Source: Candidatus Saccharimonadota bacterium (lineage in GTDB: Bacteria; Patescibacteriota; Saccharimonadia; Saccharimonadales; Saccharimonadaceae). From it: DNA of 32,249 nt. The DNA is taken from the NCBI GenBank assembly GCA_009787015.1, contig WRGU01000045.1:1-32249 (forward strand), given 5' to 3'. A program made the position numbers and the translations under genes. Shown here in pieces: positions 30,643 through 32,249 of this stretch. Position 1 is the first letter of the stretch. Every line of letters starts with the position of its first letter. Under the pieces are notes generated by a model. That model saw only the letters and a program-made list of their open reading frames with translations, was not told where the DNA came from and searched no databases.

Positions 30643-32249
30643 ATGTTAAAGACAACCAACTCAAAAGCCTCGGGGGTCGGCACTTTAGGAATTGTTAGCG
30701 CGCTTTTGTTCGCAACACTTTTATTTTTTACTGTGCCGACCTATGCTGTTGGTGATGGTTCTCCCACTACGTCGCATACGGTTAAGATCAACATCTATGA
30801 TTCGACCGACCTGACGACCATTGTGGAGAGCTGCGAAAGAATTAAAGCTGATCAGGCGCAAAATCACACATACACCGAGGAATCATATAACGCGCTGTTG
30901 GAAAAATGCGAAGCAGGACAGGAAACGCTGGATTGCTTGGCGCAGGCGAATGATACGTCCGAATGCGCCAATCCCGACGACAAGAAGGACGACATCGAGG
31001 ACGCCATAGAGGGGCTGGAAGTGGTTCAACCCGATCCTGATTCTTGCACAATAAACCCGAGTGCTCAAGGTTGCCAAAATCCCGATCCCGATCCCGATTG
31101 CACCGCCAACCCACATGCCCAGGGCTGTTCAAATCCTAATCCAGATCCGAACAATGGTGGAGGTAATACTACTCCCACACCAACAGGCAAACCTTTACCT
31201 CCCAACACCGGCACGTGGACCATTAAGTTATTTAATATAACTTACCAGTTGCCAATATTGCCTTTCATTATGCTTTCCTTTGCTACATTACTAACTATTG
31301 GTTTAGTTATCTACCTTATTCAAAGACGTATTAAGGAAAAAGGAATTGGTGGAGTAAGAATCAAGAATCCTTGGAATAAGGATAGTTACGAAATGGTATA
31401 TGAAGGTAAGTTAGTAAAGAAGCATGAAAGTGACCCTCTTACGGAAATTATTGATGTAAGTCAAATAGTCAGGAAATACAGGATTAAGTTTGTGCTGTGG
31501 CATAGTATTCCCGCAGTTGCCATTATCTTTGCATTTCTCGGTTTAGTTCTGGTTACTGCGCCGACGAAAGCATGGCCACCGTTTCCCAGCACCGGTAGCG
31601 CAATAACTATTCAACCGATAAACGATGTCGTCATAAATATTGATAAGAAAAATGAAGATCCTGCGATTGATATGGCTAAAACGACCACTATAACGACAAA
31701 TGTGGCATACGCTTCTACTTGGGGCTATACGATGACGGTTCGATTGATTGCTAATCAAACTACTACGGATGCGGTTGGAGCGGGTATCACGGCGGAAATG
31801 AATACAAAGAATCTAACAACCACAATGATAGATATTTATTTCAACGACGACAGCACCAGCCCAGACATTCAGGGACACGAATTTGTTATTGCGGTTCCGT
31901 TTAATATCGAACTCGGGGTATATCAGTTGACATTACAATACAACGTGTCGGATAATCCCATATTTCAACCCTCGCCGCTATCATGTAGCGCTGGCGGTAA
32001 AGATTGGGGTTGGGTCGATGCGATGCAATACACTACGTCGTCAACTTTTGCATCCTGGAATGTGGGAGATTACGGTACGGTTGGGGATATTCGTAATTCT
32101 CAAGAATACGTGGTGTGTAAAATGCCCGACAACCACGTGTGGATGTTAAATAATCTCAAGCTCGGCTCCACCACCTCCACAACCCCATTAACCCCGGCGA
32201 ATACAAACATCACCAGCAACTGGACTCTACCGCAACTCGTAGTGTCTGG
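30643..32249 (+). CDS. Large cell-surface protein with internal LPPNTG motif, 3'-truncated by the window
   Basis: The frame stays open from the ATG at 30643 to the window end (535 codons seen). Parts in order: a signal peptide ending PTYA (residues 1-35); a helical FIVAR-like region (about 62-127, with YTEESYNALLEKCEAG); two Cys repeats of the type C-x8-C (C135/C144, C153/C162) joined by Asp-Pro stretches; LPPNTG (185-190); a membrane segment (about 203-226) followed by QRRIKEKG; a 55-residue loop; a second membrane segment (about 283-306); then a presumed outer domain whose end (472-510, WNVGDYGTVGDIRNSQEYVV, then WMLNNLKLG) resembles the Fibrobacter succinogenes major paralogous domain common in Patescibacteria surface proteins. 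LPPNTG plus membrane segment plus basic tail would normally end a sortase substrate; here the chain continues. I read the frame through without a break. Confidence 0.85.
   Translation, partial: MLKTTNSKASGVGTLGIVSALLFATLLFFTVPTYAVGDGSPTTSHTVKINIYDSTDLTTIVESCERIKADQAQNHTYTEESYNALLEKCEAGQETLDCLAQANDTSECANPDDKKDDIEDAIEGLEVVQPDPDSCTINPSAQGCQNPDPDPDCTANPHAQGCSNPNPDPNNGGGNTTPTPTGKPLPPNTGTWTIKLFNITYQLPILPFIMLSFATLLTIGLVIYLIQRRIKEKGIGGVRIKNPWNKDSYEMVYEGKLVKKHESDPLTEIIDVSQIVRKYRIKFVLWHSIPAVAIIFAFLGLVLVTAPTKAWPPFPSTGSAITIQPINDVVINIDKKNEDPAIDMAKTTTITTNVAYASTWGYTMTVRLIANQTTTDAVGAGITAEMNTKNLTTTMIDIYFNDDSTSPDIQGHEFVIAVPFNIELGVYQLTLQYNVSDNPIFQPSPLSCSAGGKDWGWVDAMQYTTSSTFASWNVGDYGTVGDIRNSQEYVVCKMPDNHVWMLNNLKLGSTTSTTPLTPANTNITSNWTLPQLVVS

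Noticed and set aside
30643-32249. Frameshift or fusion of two separate genes at the surface protein
   Set aside because: I translated the frame codon by codon and found no stop or shift; two genes merged by error remain only a possibility noted in the findings.

Overview
The window (32,249 bp, about half G+C) looks like chromosome from a Candidate Phyla Radiation (Patescibacteria) bacterium, most likely Saccharibacteria-like. The evidence is the ribosomal super-operon without rpmD (L30): rpsE and rplO overlap directly. adk and map are also missing downstream of secY, zinc-free forms of S14 and L36 are used, rplM-rpsI follow rplQ, and there is a sortase plus an LPxTG-type surface protein. UGA is used as a stop (for example infA, rpsS, rpmC, rpsQ, rplN), so the code is standard and the UGA=Gly lineages are excluded. 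The phylum assignment is inference.

Layout. 1-3.9 kb: an unknown protein, a Ca2+/Na+ antiporter, the clamp-loader-like ATPase RarA and a guanylate-kinase-like protein. 3.9-6.9 kb: leucyl-tRNA synthetase with an intact Nudix hydrolase domain inserted at the root of its editing domain. 7.0-16.3 kb: a 19-gene ribosomal protein operon (L3 to L15), almost entirely linked by TAATG or ATGA stop/start overlaps. 16.3-19.5 kb: an unknown gene, then secY and a sortase. 19.6-20.6 kb: cysteine synthase on the minus strand. 20.8-25.3 kb: infA, rpmJ, an unknown acidic ORF, rpsM, rpsK, rpsD, rpoA, rplQ, rplM, rpsI. 25.3-30.4 kb: typA, gpmI and convergent ldh. 30.6 kb to the end: a large surface protein that runs off the window.

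Expression architecture. Several monocistronic genes (antiporter, rarA, gmk-like, leuS, gpmI) have a -10 hexamer only 6-9 nt before the ATG and no ribosome-binding site, which predicts leaderless or near-leaderless mRNA. Genes inside operons carry AAGGAG-type sites buried in the end of the preceding gene, which gives many ribosomal proteins the same tails (KGDK, KETK, KEAK). A strong promoter with a TGTGCTATAATGG core recurs. At two sites (typA, and cysK on the minus strand) it is followed by a homologous leader with paired hairpins and a short conserved ORF.

The least expected signal is a set of dispersed palindromic repeats, GTCAyT...AATGAC-type and related. They occur between genes and also in frame inside core genes (rplE, rplQ, rpsE, leuS, typA), where they encode extra peptide segments. 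This resembles the Rickettsia palindromic elements. The other strong candidates are the LeuRS-Nudix fusion and the cysK/typA leader motif. Every intergenic gap is under 300 bp, and the contents of each are listed.
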